Assembly (NCBI GenBank): GCA_019636335.1
Contig: JAHBXR010000011.1
Location: 1-64,000, forward strand
DNA: 64,000 nt
Origin: Pirellulales bacterium
GTDB lineage: Bacteria; Planctomycetota; Planctomycetia; Pirellulales; JAEUIK01
Direction: 5' to 3'
This document shows, one piece after another, positions 45,579 through 54,503 of the stretch. A program made the translations under genes and the position numbers. A model generated the notes under the pieces. That model saw only the letters and a list, made by a program, of their open reading frames with translations, ran no database searches and was not told the origin of the DNA. Each line of letters starts with the position of its first letter. Position 1 is the stretch's first letter.

Positions 45579-46985
45579 CTATTCGCGATGCCGCGTCGGC
45601 TCCTGTCGGCGAGTGAACGAGGTGTCGTTGCCGTCCGGCGGCAGCATCAGTTCCAGCCCCGGCCGCAGGTAGTCGACGTTCTGGCCGATCTGGTCGCGAT
45701 TCAGGTCGTAGATCTCGGCCCAACGCGACGCGCGGCCCAACTCGAAGCGCGCGATGTCGAACAGAGTGTCTCCCTCTTCGACGACGTAGGTGCGGGCGCC
45801 CGAGCTGATGCTCGAGCCGCTGGTCCGCACGATCGAGGACTGCGCCTGCACGGTGGCATGTTCGACGCTCGGGCAGAGATCGGGATACGTTTGACGCAAG
45901 GCCGCCGTCGTGGGGGCCGAAATGGTCATGCCCGGCTTTAGTTGATCGGCCCGCGGAATCTCTTTGCGATTGTGCTCGAAGAGGGCCTTGAAGTAGGCCC
46001 CGTTGCCGTACAGCTTCTGCGAGATGTTCCAGTAGCTGTCGTTAGGCTGCACGAGGTACTCATCGGTGGCGCGTTCGATTTCGCCCTGCGGCGCTATATT
46101 GCCGAAGGCGACCGACGTCGCTTGAGAGCGGCTGGGCGCGGTGGGAGCGGGCGTCGGCGGCGGCGTTATGGCGCCGTTCGCCGCGCGACCGTACATATCG
46201 TACGAACGCGGGCTCGAATACTGCGAGGCCGGCGGCTGCTCGACCGGCGGCGCGGCAGGCTGCACCGAACCGCGACTGGTGCTGCGGGCGTAGGGGTCGC
46301 TCGGCATGCTGCTCGGGCGACTGGCATACGGCGAACTGCCCGGCGCTTGCGGCGTCAAACGTGAGGGCGTTTGTCCCGCGGAGGCACTCGCCGCGGGGCC
46401 TTGCGGTTCGTCGAGCGCGTAGGGGTCCGACGGGCCCGTCGACGGTGTCGCCGAATAGGCGTACGGATCGGTCGGCATGGTCGTATGACGTGCAGCACCT
46501 TCGGTCGACGCCGAGTCATTGCCCGAGAAGCCGTAACTGGGTGGTCCACCCGCAGAAGACCGTTCTCCGTAACGCTCGCCCCGACCGCTGCTCGCCGTCG
46601 AGGAAGGAGGGGGCGACAAGGAACGGGGCGACGAGGAAGCCGCACCGGCGGGGGACGCGGGGACCGAGAGATTCCCCGACGAGGCCGGGTCGGAACGATA
46701 CGAGCGGTTGGTGCGACTCGACGTGGTGGTGCTTGGCGGCGAGGAAGTGCCGGGTTGCGGCGAGACGACCGTCGGCTGCGCGGGGCCGCTCGAGAGCTTC
46801 TCGCGCGGCTTGGCCTCGGCCGGCACGGGCGCTTTGGCCGCCACGGCCGGCGCGGCGGGCTGCTTGATGAACTTCGAGTAGATCACGTAGCCGAAGATGC
46901 CCAGCAGCACCACGACTACCGAGACCCCGATCTTGATCTCCTTGCCCAGGTTGGGGCGTTCCTTCGCAGCGCGGGATTCGTTCAT
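45579..46985 (-). CDS. Membrane-anchored double-LysM protein
   Basis: About 468 residues. A single membrane segment (EIKIGVSVVVVLLGIFGYVIYSKF, ~14-37) is followed by ~270 residues of low-complexity Ser/Pro/Tyr sequence containing repeated DPYAxS units (PTDPYAYS, PSDPYALD, PSDPYARS). Two LysM domains close the protein: YLVQPNDSYWNISQKLYGN (~310-365) and YVVEEGDTLFDIARFELGR (~400-455). LysM binds peptidoglycan-type glycans. AAGG nine bases before the ATG at 46985 supports this start. A second ATG at 47096, only four bases after the rsmH stop, would add 37 disordered residues and suggest coupling. Confidence 0.85.
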   Translation of the reverse strand: MNESRAAKERPNLGKEIKIGVSVVVVLLGIFGYVIYSKFIKQPAAPAVAAKAPVPAEAKPREKLSSGPAQPTVVSPQPGTSSPPSTTTSSRTNRSYRSDPASSGNLSVPASPAGAASSSPRSLSPPPSSTASSGRGERYGERSSAGGPPSYGFSGNDSASTEGAARHTTMPTDPYAYSATPSTGPSDPYALDEPQGPAASASAGQTPSRLTPQAPGSSPYASRPSSMPSDPYARSTSRGSVQPAAPPVEQPPASQYSSPRSYDMYGRAANGAITPPPTPAPTAPSRSQATSVAFGNIAPQGEIERATDEYLVQPNDSYWNISQKLYGNGAYFKALFEHNRKEIPRADQLKPGMTISAPTTAALRQTYPDLCPSVEHATVQAQSSIVRTSGSSISSGARTYVVEEGDTLFDIARFELGRASRWAEIYDLNRDQIGQNVDYLRPGLELMLPPDGNDTSFTRRQEPTRHRE

Positions 46986-47100
46986 GGCGGGCTGCCTTTC
47001 TGCATCCGTGCGGCTGTTGGTCGGGCTCGTACGCCCGCGTTGGGCGGAGCTGTCTGCTTCGGACGTATTCGCATCGAACGATCGTTGTGGTTTCATCGTG

Positions 47101-47979
47101 TTAACGTCTGCGCGCCGCACGCAGTTTTGCGCTGCGCGAGCGGGGGTTGCGACGAATTTCCTCTTCCGTGGCCTGCGCCGCCCGGCGCGAATCGATCTCC
47201 AGCCGCGGGTCGTTGCGGAAGGCCTCTTTCACGCGCCGATCCTCCAGCGAGTGAAAGCTGACGACCACGAACTTGCCTCCCGCGCGCAGGCGATCGGGAA
47301 TTCTGCGCAGGGCGATCTCGAGTGATTTCAGTTCTTCGTTGACGGCGATCCGCAACGCTTGAAACGTGCGCGTGGCCGGATCGATTCGTTCGCTGTCGCG
47401 CGTGCGTGGCACCGCGCGACGCACGATGCTGGCCAGATCCTGCGCCGTTTCGATGGGCCGCTCCTCGCGACGCGCCACGATGGCCCGGGCGATGCGGCGG
47501 CTGTAGCGCTCTTCGCCATAGGCAAAGATCAGATCGGCCAGGTGCTCCGCCTTCAGGCGATTCACCAGTCGGGAGGCGGGTTCCCCCTCCATGGGGTCGA
47601 AGCGCAGGTCGAGCGGACCGGTGGCATCGAAGCTGAAGCCCCGTTCGACGTCGGCCAGTTGGTCGCTCGAAAGTCCCAAGTCCAACACCACTCCATCGAC
47701 CGTCGCGATCTCGAGTTGATCGAGTACCTCGGGCAGATCGCAAAAGTTGCTTTGTACGAGCTTGACGGGCAGCCCCTTCAGGTTGATTTCGGCCGCGGCG
47801 ATCGCCGCGGGATCTCGATCCAGCGCGATCACGTCTCCCCTGTTGCCGACGCGCTCGGCGATGGCGCGCGTGTAGCCGCCCCCCCCCAGGGTGCCATCGA
47901 CAAACACGCCCCCGGGCTGCGGATCGAGCGCCGCGAGGATCTCGTCGAGCAGGACCGGCACATGGCGGGGCGCATTCAC
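47101..47979 (-). CDS. rsmH: 16S rRNA (cytosine(1402)-N4)-methyltransferase
   Basis: A 292-residue SAM-dependent methyltransferase of the RsmH/MraW family. It opens HVPVLLDEILAAL, with the SAM motif FVDGTLGGGGYTRAI. It also has GVVLDLGLSSDQLADVERGF, PLDLRFDP, the late QALRIAVNEELKSLE and FVVVSFHSLEDRRVKEAF, all family signatures. The start is the GTG at 47979 (a second GTG lies two codons earlier); the ribosome binding site is weak. In many bacteria rsmH heads the dcw cluster. Here no mraZ precedes it and the next gene is the LysM protein, in the position of ftsL. Confidence 0.93.
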   Translation of the reverse strand: MNAPRHVPVLLDEILAALDPQPGGVFVDGTLGGGGYTRAIAERVGNRGDVIALDRDPAAIAAAEINLKGLPVKLVQSNFCDLPEVLDQLEIATVDGVVLDLGLSSDQLADVERGFSFDATGPLDLRFDPMEGEPASRLVNRLKAEHLADLIFAYGEERYSRRIARAIVARREERPIETAQDLASIVRRAVPRTRDSERIDPATRTFQALRIAVNEELKSLEIALRRIPDRLRAGGKFVVVSFHSLEDRRVKEAFRNDPRLEIDSRRAAQATEEEIRRNPRSRSAKLRAARRR

Positions 47980-48337
47980 GAGCACTGGTCCGACTACCGG
48001 GTGATGGGACGCAGGTGAACGAGCGCCGGACCCCGCACGAACAAACAAGGGTGGCGGATTGTGCCGAACATGGCCCAGCGTGGCAATACGATTGCGAAGG
48101 GGCAAATCGCTCGCAAGTGTGAAACTGGGACGACCACGGCGGACAAGTAGTCTGCCGAACGCCCGCCGGTCAATATTTTTGACCGAAAAAGCGTGCAATT
48201 CGCTAGTCGGATCGCTAGCATCACCGGTGGAACAGGTCGAAGGGGCACCGCGGCGCGTCATCCACTCAGGGTTCGTTCGATCCCTTGCGCCGTTGGCTTC
48301 GCCCCGCGATCGCTCGATTTGCGAAGGAGATCTTGCT
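47980..48337. other. Divergent intergenic region with a short dyad
   Basis: 358 bases between rsmH and the duplicated STN-like gene. A 6-base inverted repeat, GGTCAA-TATTT-TTGACC, lies at 48168-48184. It could be an operator half-site pair or contain a -35 (TTGACC) for the rightward gene. No gene seen. Confidence 0.45.
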
Positions 48338-49792
48338 ATGGCTACGCCACGCGTTTGCGCTGCGCTCGTTCTGGCCACCCTCTCGAGTCTTTGCTGGTGG
48401 GTGCCTTGCGCACCTGCGGCGGAACCTACGCCGCGATCTATCTCGATTTACCTCGATTCGCCCGATCGACGGCACGAGGACGAAATCCGCCAATTGCTCA
48501 CGGCGCCGACCATGATCGACATGGTCGAAGTGCCGTTGGCTGACGTGATCGCCTACCTGTCGGACTATCACCATCTTCAGATCCTGCTCGATCGGCGAGG
48601 AATCGAAGAGGCCGGCTGCGACGGGGGCGTCCCCATTACCTTGAAAGTCAAGAACATCTCGCTCGAATCGGCGCTGAATCTGATGTTGGACGATCTCGAC
48701 CTCACCTGGATTATCGAGAACGGAGTGTTGCGGATTACCAGCCACGATCGAGCCGAGCAACACCTGACCGCACGACTCTATCCGGTGAGCGACCTCGTCG
48801 CGAAACAACCAGACGGGACGGTCGCTTACGAGCCGCTCGTGAGGGTGCTGACGAAGACCATCGCACCGAGCACCTGGGACGAAGTTGGTGGCCCGAGTTC
48901 GATCGTGCCGTACGCCGGCCTGCTAGTCGTCTCGACCACGGATCAGATCCATCGCCAGTGCGTAAGCCTGCTGCAAGCGATGCGCTCCGATGCCGCGCGG
49001 GCAAACGCGCCGCCGGCTGCCGAAGCCGACGCCCGGCACGAACCGAACGACGAGCGATCGCCTGCACGTCTCGTCCGCTGGTCGAAGGACGAACTGCGAT
49101 CGGAAGAAGAGAATGATCCCTTCGGTGCCGAACCAGAAGCGGCTACGTCGGCCGCTTCCACGCCGGTGGCGCGCGATCACCGGTCCACCGATCGTTTGCT
49201 GCCGGGCCAGGCACCAGAAATCGCACGGGAGTCGGAGAAACGCGTTCAACAAGAGCTCAACAGGCCGACGACCGTTGAATTCGTGGAGACAGAACTGTCG
49301 TCCGTACTGCGGTTCATGGAGGATTTGCACAAAACGCAGATCGTGTTCGACAAGAAGGGACTGGAAGAGATCGGCGTATCGCCGGAAAGCCTGGTGACGC
49401 AAGATCTGCACGACGTTCCGCTGTATCTCGCTCTGGACCTGATGCTCGACGAACTTGGCGCCACCTGGACGACGCGCGACGGACTGATCGTCGTTACGAC
49501 GGAGGAAGCGACGCATGCCACCAAAATTTATCCGTTGGGCGATCTGCTGGAACAGCACGTCAGTGGCGAACCGGATTACCAGGCGATGACCGAACTGGTC
49601 ACGTCCACCATCGCTCCGGAATCCTGGAAAGAAAACGGTGCCCAAGGGAGCATTCGTTCTTACGCCGGTACCCTGGTGATCTACCAGTCGGCGCCCGTGC
49701 ATCGCAAGATCGAGCGTTTCCTGGCGGAATTGCGCGTGGCGGCACGGCCTGAATTGCTGCTGCCTCACGTCGAAAGCACGGCGGGCAAGTAA
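48338..49792 (+). CDS. Exported protein with two tandem secretin-N/STN-like units
   Basis: 484 residues. The signal peptide is VCAALVLATLSSLCWWVPCAPAAA-like (cleaved near APAAE). The rest is one unit repeated twice, at ~40-215 and ~305-475. Each has a VEVPLADVIAYLSD or VETELSSVLRFMED helix, a LLDRRGIEEAG or VFDKKGLEEIG strand, a LESALNLMLDDLDLTW or LYLALDLMLDELGATW helix and an ARLYPVSDL or TKIYPLGDL strand. A TIAPSTWDEVGG or TIAPESWKENGA segment follows. The pattern recalls STN/secretin N domains, but no secretin barrel is present. Linker ~215-300 is polar. AAGGAG lies nine bases before the ATG. Confidence 0.82.
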   Translation: MATPRVCAALVLATLSSLCWWVPCAPAAEPTPRSISIYLDSPDRRHEDEIRQLLTAPTMIDMVEVPLADVIAYLSDYHHLQILLDRRGIEEAGCDGGVPITLKVKNISLESALNLMLDDLDLTWIIENGVLRITSHDRAEQHLTARLYPVSDLVAKQPDGTVAYEPLVRVLTKTIAPSTWDEVGGPSSIVPYAGLLVVSTTDQIHRQCVSLLQAMRSDAARANAPPAAEADARHEPNDERSPARLVRWSKDELRSEEENDPFGAEPEAATSAASTPVARDHRSTDRLLPGQAPEIARESEKRVQQELNRPTTVEFVETELSSVLRFMEDLHKTQIVFDKKGLEEIGVSPESLVTQDLHDVPLYLALDLMLDELGATWTTRDGLIVVTTEEATHATKIYPLGDLLEQHVSGEPDYQAMTELVTSTIAPESWKENGAQGSIRSYAGTLVIYQSAPVHRKIERFLAELRVAARPELLLPHVESTAGK

Positions 49793-50083
49793 CCCGGCGA
49801 GACGCACCCCGTCGGGCGGCGAGCAGCACTTGTCGCGATTCGGCGAGACGGCGCGGAGTCGACCGGACATGGTCTGTTGAACTGGCCAGGGGGTGGCTCC
49901 GCGCGCGTTTCGTTCTGCTATCGCAGCGTTGCCACCGCCCGATCCGCTGGCCGGCCGGTACTCTTGGGCGGAACCCTGTCGAGCGGGCGGGGTTTGATTC
50001 TCAGGAAGCCAATTTGAAGCAGGGGCTTTCGGTACAGAGTCGTCTCGTTCGCCAAAATTGCACGACGTCAGGAGGTAGTAGTC

Positions 50084-51295
50084 ATGCGCTTGCGTTGCGC
50101 CATGTTTGCGTTGGCCATCGGGGTGGTTACCAACATCTCGCTGCCAGCACGGGCCGACGGTGATTCGCCCAAGGATGAGGGCCAGCCCGCCGCTCGCGAA
50201 AAGGACCAAGACAAGGGACGCCAGGAGCGAAGCGAAAAGAGCAAGGGAAAGGCGAAGGAGAAGAAGAAAGGAAAGCACCGCAAGTCGCACGCCCGCAGCC
50301 ATCATCACGGCGCACACCATCGCGGACACGGTCGCCATGCCGGGCCGGGGCATCGGTCAGGGGGCGATCCCTTGCGCCACATCCTGCTGGCCCGTTTCGA
50401 CGGCGACCGCGATGGCAAGTTGAGCGATACCGAATGGGCAGCCGTCCGCAAGAAGTTCGAAGAGTCGGCCGACGCCAAGAAGGATGGCAAGCGCGGCAAG
50501 CATGCCCATCACAAGCATGGAGGTGATCGGCACCGGCACCATGCGCATCACGGTCCGCGCGGCCGGCATCACGCGGGACCGGGCCATCATCGCCACGGCG
50601 AGCACGGGTTTGCCCAGCGGGGAGGTGCGCATCATCGCGGTCCTCACCACGGCTTCGCGCAGCGCGGTGGACACCACCGTTTTGGACCGCCGCACGGCCA
50701 CGGACCGCATCACGCGTTCGCCCATCGAGATCATCGTGGTTCCGTTTCGCACCACGCGCACCGCGGCCCCGGTGGACCGCCGCACCATCGCTGGCACCAC
50801 GCTCCGCGCAGCGAAGAATTTCGTCAGGCCATGTTCCGCCGCATCGACAAGGATGGCGACGGCAAGATCAGCGACGAAGAACGGGAAGCGGCGCGCAAGG
50901 CCTTCCACGCCCATTGGCAGAATCGTTCCAAGGGAAATAAGGGCCACGGCGAGGCCAAGACGGATGACAAGAACAAAGAGAAGAAAGACGGTGACAAGGG
51001 GGGCGATCAGCGTCGCCGCCGTGGTCCCCGCGCCGCAGCAGATGGGCCCCGCCCCGAGGGACCTCCCCATCGGGCCGGTGGTCCGCCGCGCGGCAGCGAG
51101 TCCGGACGCGCACGGTTCATGCAGCGCTTCGATAAAGATGGCGATGGCAAACTGAGCGAGGAAGAAGGCCAGGCCGCTCGCCAGGCCTTCGAGGAGTTCC
51201 GTCGCCGACGCGAAGACGACAAGCAGAATCGGCCGGGTGATAAGGGCGATCAGCAGGAAAAAGGTCAGGACGGCGACCGGCGCGAAGACAGTTGA
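50084..51295 (+). CDS. Exported His-rich EF-hand protein
   Basis: 403 residues. The signal peptide is MRLRCAMFALAIGVVTNISLPARA. A Lys/Glu-rich stretch follows (KGKAKEKKKGKHRKSHA). Three canonical EF-hand calcium loops are DGDRDGKLSDTE (~106), DKDGDGKISDEE (~257) and DKDGDGKLSEEE (~347), each with Asp at 1, 3 and 5 and Glu at 12. Between the first and second lies ~110 residues extremely rich in His, Gly and Arg (units like HHGFAQRGG and HGPHHAF). The His block suggests binding of Zn, Ni or Cu, or of anionic polymers. The strong AGGAGG site precedes the ATG and a terminator follows. Confidence 0.88.
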   Translation: MRLRCAMFALAIGVVTNISLPARADGDSPKDEGQPAAREKDQDKGRQERSEKSKGKAKEKKKGKHRKSHARSHHHGAHHRGHGRHAGPGHRSGGDPLRHILLARFDGDRDGKLSDTEWAAVRKKFEESADAKKDGKRGKHAHHKHGGDRHRHHAHHGPRGRHHAGPGHHRHGEHGFAQRGGAHHRGPHHGFAQRGGHHRFGPPHGHGPHHAFAHRDHRGSVSHHAHRGPGGPPHHRWHHAPRSEEFRQAMFRRIDKDGDGKISDEEREAARKAFHAHWQNRSKGNKGHGEAKTDDKNKEKKDGDKGGDQRRRRGPRAAADGPRPEGPPHRAGGPPRGSESGRARFMQRFDKDGDGKLSEEEGQAARQAFEEFRRRREDDKQNRPGDKGDQQEKGQDGDRREDS

Positions 51296-51319
51296 AGTCG
51301 CGTCGCAAGCTGAAGATCG

Positions 51320-51368
51320 AAACCCGGCGCACCTGCATCCACGCACGTGCCGCCGGGTTTTGTTTTGC
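51320..51368 (+). terminator. Rho-independent terminator after the EF-hand gene
   Basis: A perfect 10-base stem, AAACCCGGCG (51320-51329) with CGCCGGGTTT (51351-51360), extended inside by GCAC/GTGC pairing, is followed by TTTTGTTTTG. It starts 25 bases after the stop codon. Confidence 0.8.
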
Positions 51369-51449
51369 GCGGTGATGTTGCGCGAGAATCAATGCGCGGC
51401 GTCGCTGCATCACGGGAAAATCATCCGTGCTGCGCGGAGCGGAATAGGA

Positions 51450-51549
51450 TTGTTGCGCCCTTACAGGGCTTTCATGGAAGGATTCAGAGGCGATCCGATT
51501 CGCCAGGCCTTGCCCGGGGCTATGTTGGGTTGCCCCTTCGGGGCACTTC
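51450..51549. repeat. Candidate interspersed hairpin-rich repeat
   Basis: Two compact hairpins, GCCCTTACAGGGC (51457-51469) and GCCCCTTCGGGGC (51532-51544), bracket a GCCTTGCCCGGGGCTATG segment. I recall similar non-coding elements repeated in planctomycete genomes. No second copy is in this window, so this is tentative. The rest of the 470-base gap between the EF-hand gene and the TPR gene (51296-51765), apart from the terminator, shows no gene. Confidence 0.45.
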
Positions 51550-51765
51550 GCGGCGACGAATCTTGATGACTGGCTGACAAGTCCGCTCCCCCGGGCCTCT
51601 TGTCGTTGCGCGACAGGGATGTGCCACACGCTCGGCGCGGGTCGCGTGAGGATGCATTGGCGCCTCCTCGCCAAGTTCTCAGCAAAGCTGCTCACGGCTC
51701 GCAAAATGACGACTGAGATCGCATTCTGCGATCCTAGCAGGCCGAGGAATACTTCCCCCGGTCTG

Positions 51766-52281
51766 CTAGACGATGATCGACGTGAGGGCCTGAAAATCGG
51801 GATCCGAACGGAGCGGATCGAAGTCGGGCTCGTTGCCGATCAGGTCGCGGTAGTCGGCATCGATGTCGAGCGCGCGGGCCAAGCAATCGAGGGCTCGTTC
51901 CTTGTTCCGCGCCAGGCTCCAGTAGCAGGCCAGATTGTAATGGACGACCGCCTCGTTGGGGCGAATCTCGCGTGCCTGTTCCAACGCCTCGATCGCCAGG
52001 TCCAGGCGTCCTAGCCGCTTCTGGCACCAGCCAAGCGCGAGCCACACATTGATATTGCTGGGCTTCAGCTCGCCCGCCTCGCCGAGGGGGGCGATGGCGT
52101 CGGCGTAGCGTTTCAGCTCGCGGAGCGCGGCGCCGCGCAGGTACTGCACGTGACCGTGGAAGGTCCCGGCCTCGGTGACCGGCTCGAGCAGGTTGAGCGC
52201 ATGCTGAGCCATACCCAGCTCGAGGTATCCCTCGGCTTCCTGGATAACTCGTGTAATACGCGCTCGACTTTGGCGGGACAT
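51766..52281 (-). CDS. Tetratricopeptide repeat protein
   Basis: A 171-residue soluble protein made of about four TPR helix pairs. Examples are AEGYLELGMAQHALNLLEPV, YADAIAPLGEAGELKPSN, VWLALGWCQKRLGRLDLAIE with ALEQAREIRPNE, and VHYNLACYWSLARNKERALD with CLARALDIDADY. The C terminus FDPLRSDPDFQALTS is a common TPR-protein ending. It is a protein-binding scaffold and the partner is unknown. The short N terminus RQSRARITRVI is basic. GGAG lies 11 bases before the ATG. Confidence 0.85.
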   Translation of the reverse strand: MSRQSRARITRVIQEAEGYLELGMAQHALNLLEPVTEAGTFHGHVQYLRGAALRELKRYADAIAPLGEAGELKPSNINVWLALGWCQKRLGRLDLAIEALEQAREIRPNEAVVHYNLACYWSLARNKERALDCLARALDIDADYRDLIGNEPDFDPLRSDPDFQALTSIIV

Positions 52282-52632
52282 GATCTCGGCGCTCCGGTGC
52301 GGACGCGCGATTCAGAAGAGACTCGTGCGCAATCGCACTACTCTATTTTACACGGCGCAAGTGGGGAACAAAGTGTCGTTTCCCAGCCACGTGCATCGTG
52401 CGATGGTCGTTCCGCCTGAGGGCTCGCCCCGCACTTTCTTCGGCCGAGGCACGGAGCCACCTTTGGCAGAGTTCGCCGGTTGTTCTCACCATACGAACTT
52501 TGCGGGCGGCTGGTTCAGGTCGGGTAAAGCGTAGCGGTCGCGAAAAGACTGCCCCTCAAGCAAAACGTCCGGCACGGCGGAACTCGCCATGCCGGACGCG
52601 ATAGAAAATCGAGGCTCGCGAGCGAGTTGATC
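52282..52632. other. Intergenic region
   Basis: 351 bases between the TPR start and the HDOD stop. Apart from the terminator at its right side I see no gene. Confidence 0.5.
52561..52598 (-). terminator. Rho-independent terminator after the HDOD gene
   Basis: Perfect 9-base arms CGTCCGGCA (52566-52574) and TGCCGGACG (52590-52598), with an inner GGCG/CGCC pairing and a 5-base loop, are followed on the minus strand by TTTTG. The stem starts 35 bases after the HDOD stop. Confidence 0.75.
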
Positions 52633-53547
52633 TCAAGTTGCGGCGGCCACTTCCTGGTAGCAGTCGACCAGCGACTTGGCCGGGGCGCTCATCTGCAGCA
52701 CCGGGGCGAACTCGAGGAACTCTTCGTCGACCTTGGCCAGGAACTCGGCCACACTCGGACCATGGCCGCGGACACTCTGATACAGCTCTTCGAACTGCAT
52801 GCACTCAACCCAGCATTCGTCGATCGCGGCGGGCAGCAAGGCCGAGAGGGCGACGGCACGGGTACCCGCGCTCTTCGTGGTGTCGCCGACGATCTTCGCG
52901 GCGTCGATGTGCTCGGCAATCGGCTCGATCAATTCGTTCGGCAGATCCCAGCGACGTCCCATGCGAGCCGCGGCTTCGGCGTGCGTCCAGCCAAAGCGTT
53001 CGCGCTCGAGATCCGACAACCGATACTTGCCCAGTTCGCGGGCGTTGAGCAGCTCGACGTACGTTTCGGGCAGCTCCTTGGCCAACAGCGGAATCGCCAT
53101 GTCTTGCAGCAGGCCTGCGGCGAATGCCTCGTCGGCATCCTTCAGGCCCAGCAGCTTGCCGATCTGGCGAGCGGCCAGCGCACGGCGTAGCGAATCCTGC
53201 CACAGGCTCTTCAGATCGAGAGGACCGCACTTTGGATTCGGCATCAAGCTGAACACCGCGCTCCACAGCGTGAAGTTCTTGATCGTGCGGATGCCGACCA
53301 GGGTGATCGCCAGCTTGATGCTCGAGATCTCGCGCGAGAAGCCGAAGTAGGACGAGTTGACGAACTGCAGCACTTGGCCCGTCAAGCCGGCATCGGCTTC
53401 GATCGGCACCGCGAACTCGGCGGGGCCATTGTCGGGATCTTTCGAAAGTTCGAGAATGCGGATCGCGCTCTGCGGAAGCGCGGGTAGTTGTCCTGCCGCG
53501 AGGATTCGATCGAGATCGGTCGCTTGCGTCGCTTCGATGCTAGCCAT
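52633..53547 (-). CDS. HDOD domain protein
   Basis: A 304-residue protein that is essentially one HDOD domain, a degenerate HD phosphohydrolase fold used in bacterial signalling. It opens GQLPALPQSAIRILELSKD, with LTGQVLQFVNSSYFGFSREI and SIKLAITLVGIRTIKNFTLW. It then has DEAFAAGLLQDMAIPLLA and WTHAEAAARMGRRWDLPNEL in place of the HD-type metal ligands. No GAF, EAL or kinase domain is attached. The ATG at 53547 is used and a TTG three codons earlier is possible. It is likely a scaffold in a stress or motility pathway, which is inference from the family. Confidence 0.88.
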   Translation of the reverse strand: MASIEATQATDLDRILAAGQLPALPQSAIRILELSKDPDNGPAEFAVPIEADAGLTGQVLQFVNSSYFGFSREISSIKLAITLVGIRTIKNFTLWSAVFSLMPNPKCGPLDLKSLWQDSLRRALAARQIGKLLGLKDADEAFAAGLLQDMAIPLLAKELPETYVELLNARELGKYRLSDLERERFGWTHAEAAARMGRRWDLPNELIEPIAEHIDAAKIVGDTTKSAGTRAVALSALLPAAIDECWVECMQFEELYQSVRGHGPSVAEFLAKVDEEFLEFAPVLQMSAPAKSLVDCYQEVAAAT

Positions 53548-53953
53548 GATGTTCAAGTCCGTCGTGAGGGCGTTGAGAGTAAGCGAGACGCGGTGCGGAG
53601 GCCGCGAAGTTACATTCCCCCCGTAAGGCCCGGGGGCATGCCTCTGATGAAAACTAGGTCACGAGTATGCACGCGCCAAATCGTCACGGGCGTAGCGGTT
53701 TACGCCGATCGTCCCCCTCGCCCGATGCTTGCTCACCGCCGGCCACACGTGGCGTTTTTGCTGCGCGCCGCCGCGAGAAATGAGGCGAAAGTGCAACGTC
53801 CGGGCGGTACCTGCGGATGGGTCCCTGTACGTAACTTCTTTGACGCCCGCGATCTGCGTGCTGGTCGCTGCGGCGCGCCCCCCACTGGCCCCGGGGTTGC
53901 GTAACTGACTGGCATTGTTCGCCCCGGCGATAGATCGCGGATCTACCCGGGGA
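53548..53953. other. Divergent intergenic region
   Basis: 406 bases between the HDOD gene and a small membrane protein gene. No gene recognised. It should contain promoters for both sides, but no clear consensus was seen. Confidence 0.4.
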
Positions 53954-54280
53954 GTGGAAGCCGCCAGATCGGGTTACCTCGTGTTACGTGCCGCCGCTCT
54001 TGCCCTGCTCCTCTTTGTTCTCGGCTGGTTTGCCGCCGCGTGGGGACCAGCGTCATCTCCCGGGGCAAAAATCGAGCAACCGCGGATCACGCACGTCTGG
54101 CGTCGTACCGCCCAAGGTTGGCAAAAGGCCGTCTGGCGCGATCGAATTCGCATCGTGCCCTATCAGCCCTCGCTCCATCCGTCGGTGGTCGGGGCCTTCC
54201 AGATCCTCGCCGCACTGACGATCGGTGCGTACGTCTGGACGACGCGTCCGGCGAAATCCTCCCCCTCGTCACGCCGCTGA
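53954..54280 (+). CDS. Small membrane protein, unknown
   Basis: About 108 residues from a GTG start, or 121 from an earlier TTG at 53915. There are two hydrophobic segments, LVLRAAALALLLFVLGWFAAAW (~9-30) and VVGAFQILAALTIGAYVW (~77-94). A polar middle between them contains HVWRRTAQGWQKAVW. No family is recognised. Coding status rests on a clean membrane pattern and on an open frame with normal codon use for this genome. Confidence 0.55.
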   Translation: MEAARSGYLVLRAAALALLLFVLGWFAAAWGPASSPGAKIEQPRITHVWRRTAQGWQKAVWRDRIRIVPYQPSLHPSVVGAFQILAALTIGAYVWTTRPAKSSPSSRR

Positions 54281-54503
54281 GACGTTGGGCGCTGCCAGCG
54301 TGCTCGCGGTTCTTTCTTAACTGCGAGTAGCCGTACACCTTGCGCGATGCGAGCAGGGTCGTGCTGGCGCCGCCAGGAATGTATCGACCGCAGTTTTTTA
54401 CTGCTTGCTGGAAGAATTTTGTACGGATGGCCTCGCGACGCGCCACCAACAAGGGTAGACGGACGAACCGCCGGTTCGACCGCGATCCTCGATTCCTGGC
54501 GAG

